NCBI GenBank assembly: GCA_025594325.1
Contig: JANHCV010000003.1
Location: 2,294,001 to 2,358,000 of the forward strand
Source of the DNA: Blastocladiella emersonii ATCC 22665
Lineage: Eukaryota > Blastocladiomycota > Blastocladiomycetes > Blastocladiales > Blastocladiaceae
Length of the DNA stretch: 64,000 nt
Reading direction: 5' to 3'
Positions 63,373-64,000 of this stretch are shown piece by piece; the first letter of the stretch is position 1; each line of letters opens with the position of its first letter. The notes under the pieces were generated by a model, which worked only from the letters and a program-made list of their open reading frames with translations, had not been told where the DNA came from and ran no database searches. Position numbers and translations under genes: made by a program.

Positions 63373-64000
63373 ATGACGGACCAGCTGTCCGGGAGCAAGA
63401 CCAACCTGGCGGCGGGCGGGCCGCGTGGGTCGAACCCGAACCTGAGCAACGCGCCGTCGCGGCCAAAAACCGTGTCCGTGAGCGGGCCACCCGGCGGTGG
63501 CGACGGCGGGCCCGGGCTCGCGGGGCTCGCGGGCGGGATGGCCGGTGCGTCGACCAACGTCGAGAAGGCGGCCGAGGCCGGCCAGCGCGTGTACGAGAAC
63601 ACGTACAAGATGGCGCCTGATCGCAAGTACGATTCTGTCCGCGGGAGGGATAGATGGGGAGAGGCTAACAAAGCGAGGAAGGTTCCCGACCGAGGTCGCG
63701 CGCAAGCTCACGTCCGACATCCTCGAGCGGCGGCTGACCAAGGTCACGTACTCGGCCGAGAAGGCGGCCGATCTGTCCAAGGCCATCTCGGGCGATATCA
63801 TCCAGGGGCTCAAGGGTGCGTTCGCTTCCCTCTTACCCTGATCATCGACCCTCGCCAACACGCAAGTGTAGCGCTCGGACTCGACCGGTACAAGTTCGTC
63901 GCGGACGTGACGATCGGCGAGTTCAAGGGCCAGGGGATCCGCAACGCGAGCCGCGCGCTGTGGGACCCGTCGACCGACTCGTTCACGTCGGCCACCTTCA
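63373..64000 (+). CDS. Tctex1-domain (dynein light chain) protein, cut by the window end
   Basis: Exons 63373-63626, 63682-63815 and 63872 onward (introns 55 and 56 nt). About 75 residues of Gly/Ser/Pro-rich N-terminus precede the Tctex1 domain, which begins VYENTYKMAPDRKF and continues VARKLTSDILERRL, then LGLDRYKFVADVTIGEFKGQ, GIRNASRALWDPSTDSF. The last codons are outside the window. The order and motifs match the TCTEX1D/DYNLT2-type light chains of cytoplasmic dynein-2 or axonemal dynein rather than the shorter DYNLT1. Pairing with TTLL9 supports a ciliary role. Confidence 0.9.
   Translation, partial: MTDQLSGSKTNLAAGGPRGSNPNLSNAPSRPKTVSVSGPPGGGDGGPGLAGLAGGMAGASTNVEKAAEAGQRVYENTYKMAPDRKYDSVRGRDRWGEANKARKVPDRGRAQAHVRHPRAAADQGHVLGREGGRSVQGHLGRYHPGAQGCVRFPLTLIIDPRQHASVALGLDRYKFVADVTIGEFKGQGIRNASRALWDPSTDSFTSATF

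Noticed and set aside
1-64000. CRISPR arrays, rRNA genes, prokaryotic operons, ribosome-binding sites, plasmid origins
   Set aside because: None seen. Spliced genes, TATA boxes and eukaryote-only families show this is a nuclear eukaryotic sequence.

Overview
The window is nuclear DNA of a GC-rich, intron-bearing eukaryote, most likely a zoosporic (flagellated) fungus of the chytrid or blastocladiomycete kind. The reasons are a set of fungal and opisthokont housekeeping genes (TFIIA large subunit, COG8, PRELI/MSF1 lipid-transfer protein, an SSH4/EAR1-type SPRY adaptor, glycogenin), ciliary genes absent from non-flagellated fungi (TTLL9-type tubulin polyglutamylase, Tctex1-domain dynein light chain), a presenilin, and fungal-type transposons. 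Introns are short (about 45-113 nt, mostly 55-75), usually begin GTACG and end in TAG. Species assignment is inference.

Layout. 0-7 kb: a Gln/Ser-repeat protein, relics of small membrane proteins, an unknown Ser/Ala-rich gene with a frame break, the SPRY adaptor and a helicase-like relic. 7.14-9.58 kb: a PIF/Harbinger transposon with an internal deletion. 9.8-11.1 kb: a decayed large DDE transposase. 11.2-20.5 kb is gene-dense: C2H2/basic protein, TFIIA, coiled-coil protein, COG8, a Cys-rich membrane protein and PRELI. 21-22.5 kb: an F-box/RCC1-like pseudogene. 22.82-26.08 kb: a full-length second Harbinger copy in inverted orientation. 26-36 kb is gene-poor and relic-rich, with a short palindrome-rich repeat, a minisatellite, a small ORF and a Ty3/gypsy integrase fragment. 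36.2-39.1 kb: an ankyrin plus C2H2 gene. 39.8-49.0 kb: a large inverted duplication whose arms carry identical secreted serine-protease genes, enclosing a second member of the Cys-rich membrane family and an MpaB/latex-clearing-type oxygenase. 49.6-54.6 kb: a giant glycogenin. 55.3-56.8 kb: a presenilin with an N-terminal MYND zinc finger. 57.0-61.5 kb: a TMEM94-type P-type-ATPase-like protein. 61.6-64 kb: TTLL9 and a Tctex1 gene, divergent from a shared 227-bp promoter.

No operon logic applies. Functional links are the divergent ciliary pair and the secretory/ER-Golgi membrane set (COG8, presenilin, TMEM94, SSH4-like). The most unusual items are the MYND-presenilin fusion, the near-perfect inverted duplication around two membrane-protein genes, the Harbinger pair showing an autonomous copy and its deletion derivative, and a glycogenin with a tail of about 1,400 residues. 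Splice sites were placed by hand using reading phase and family alignment.
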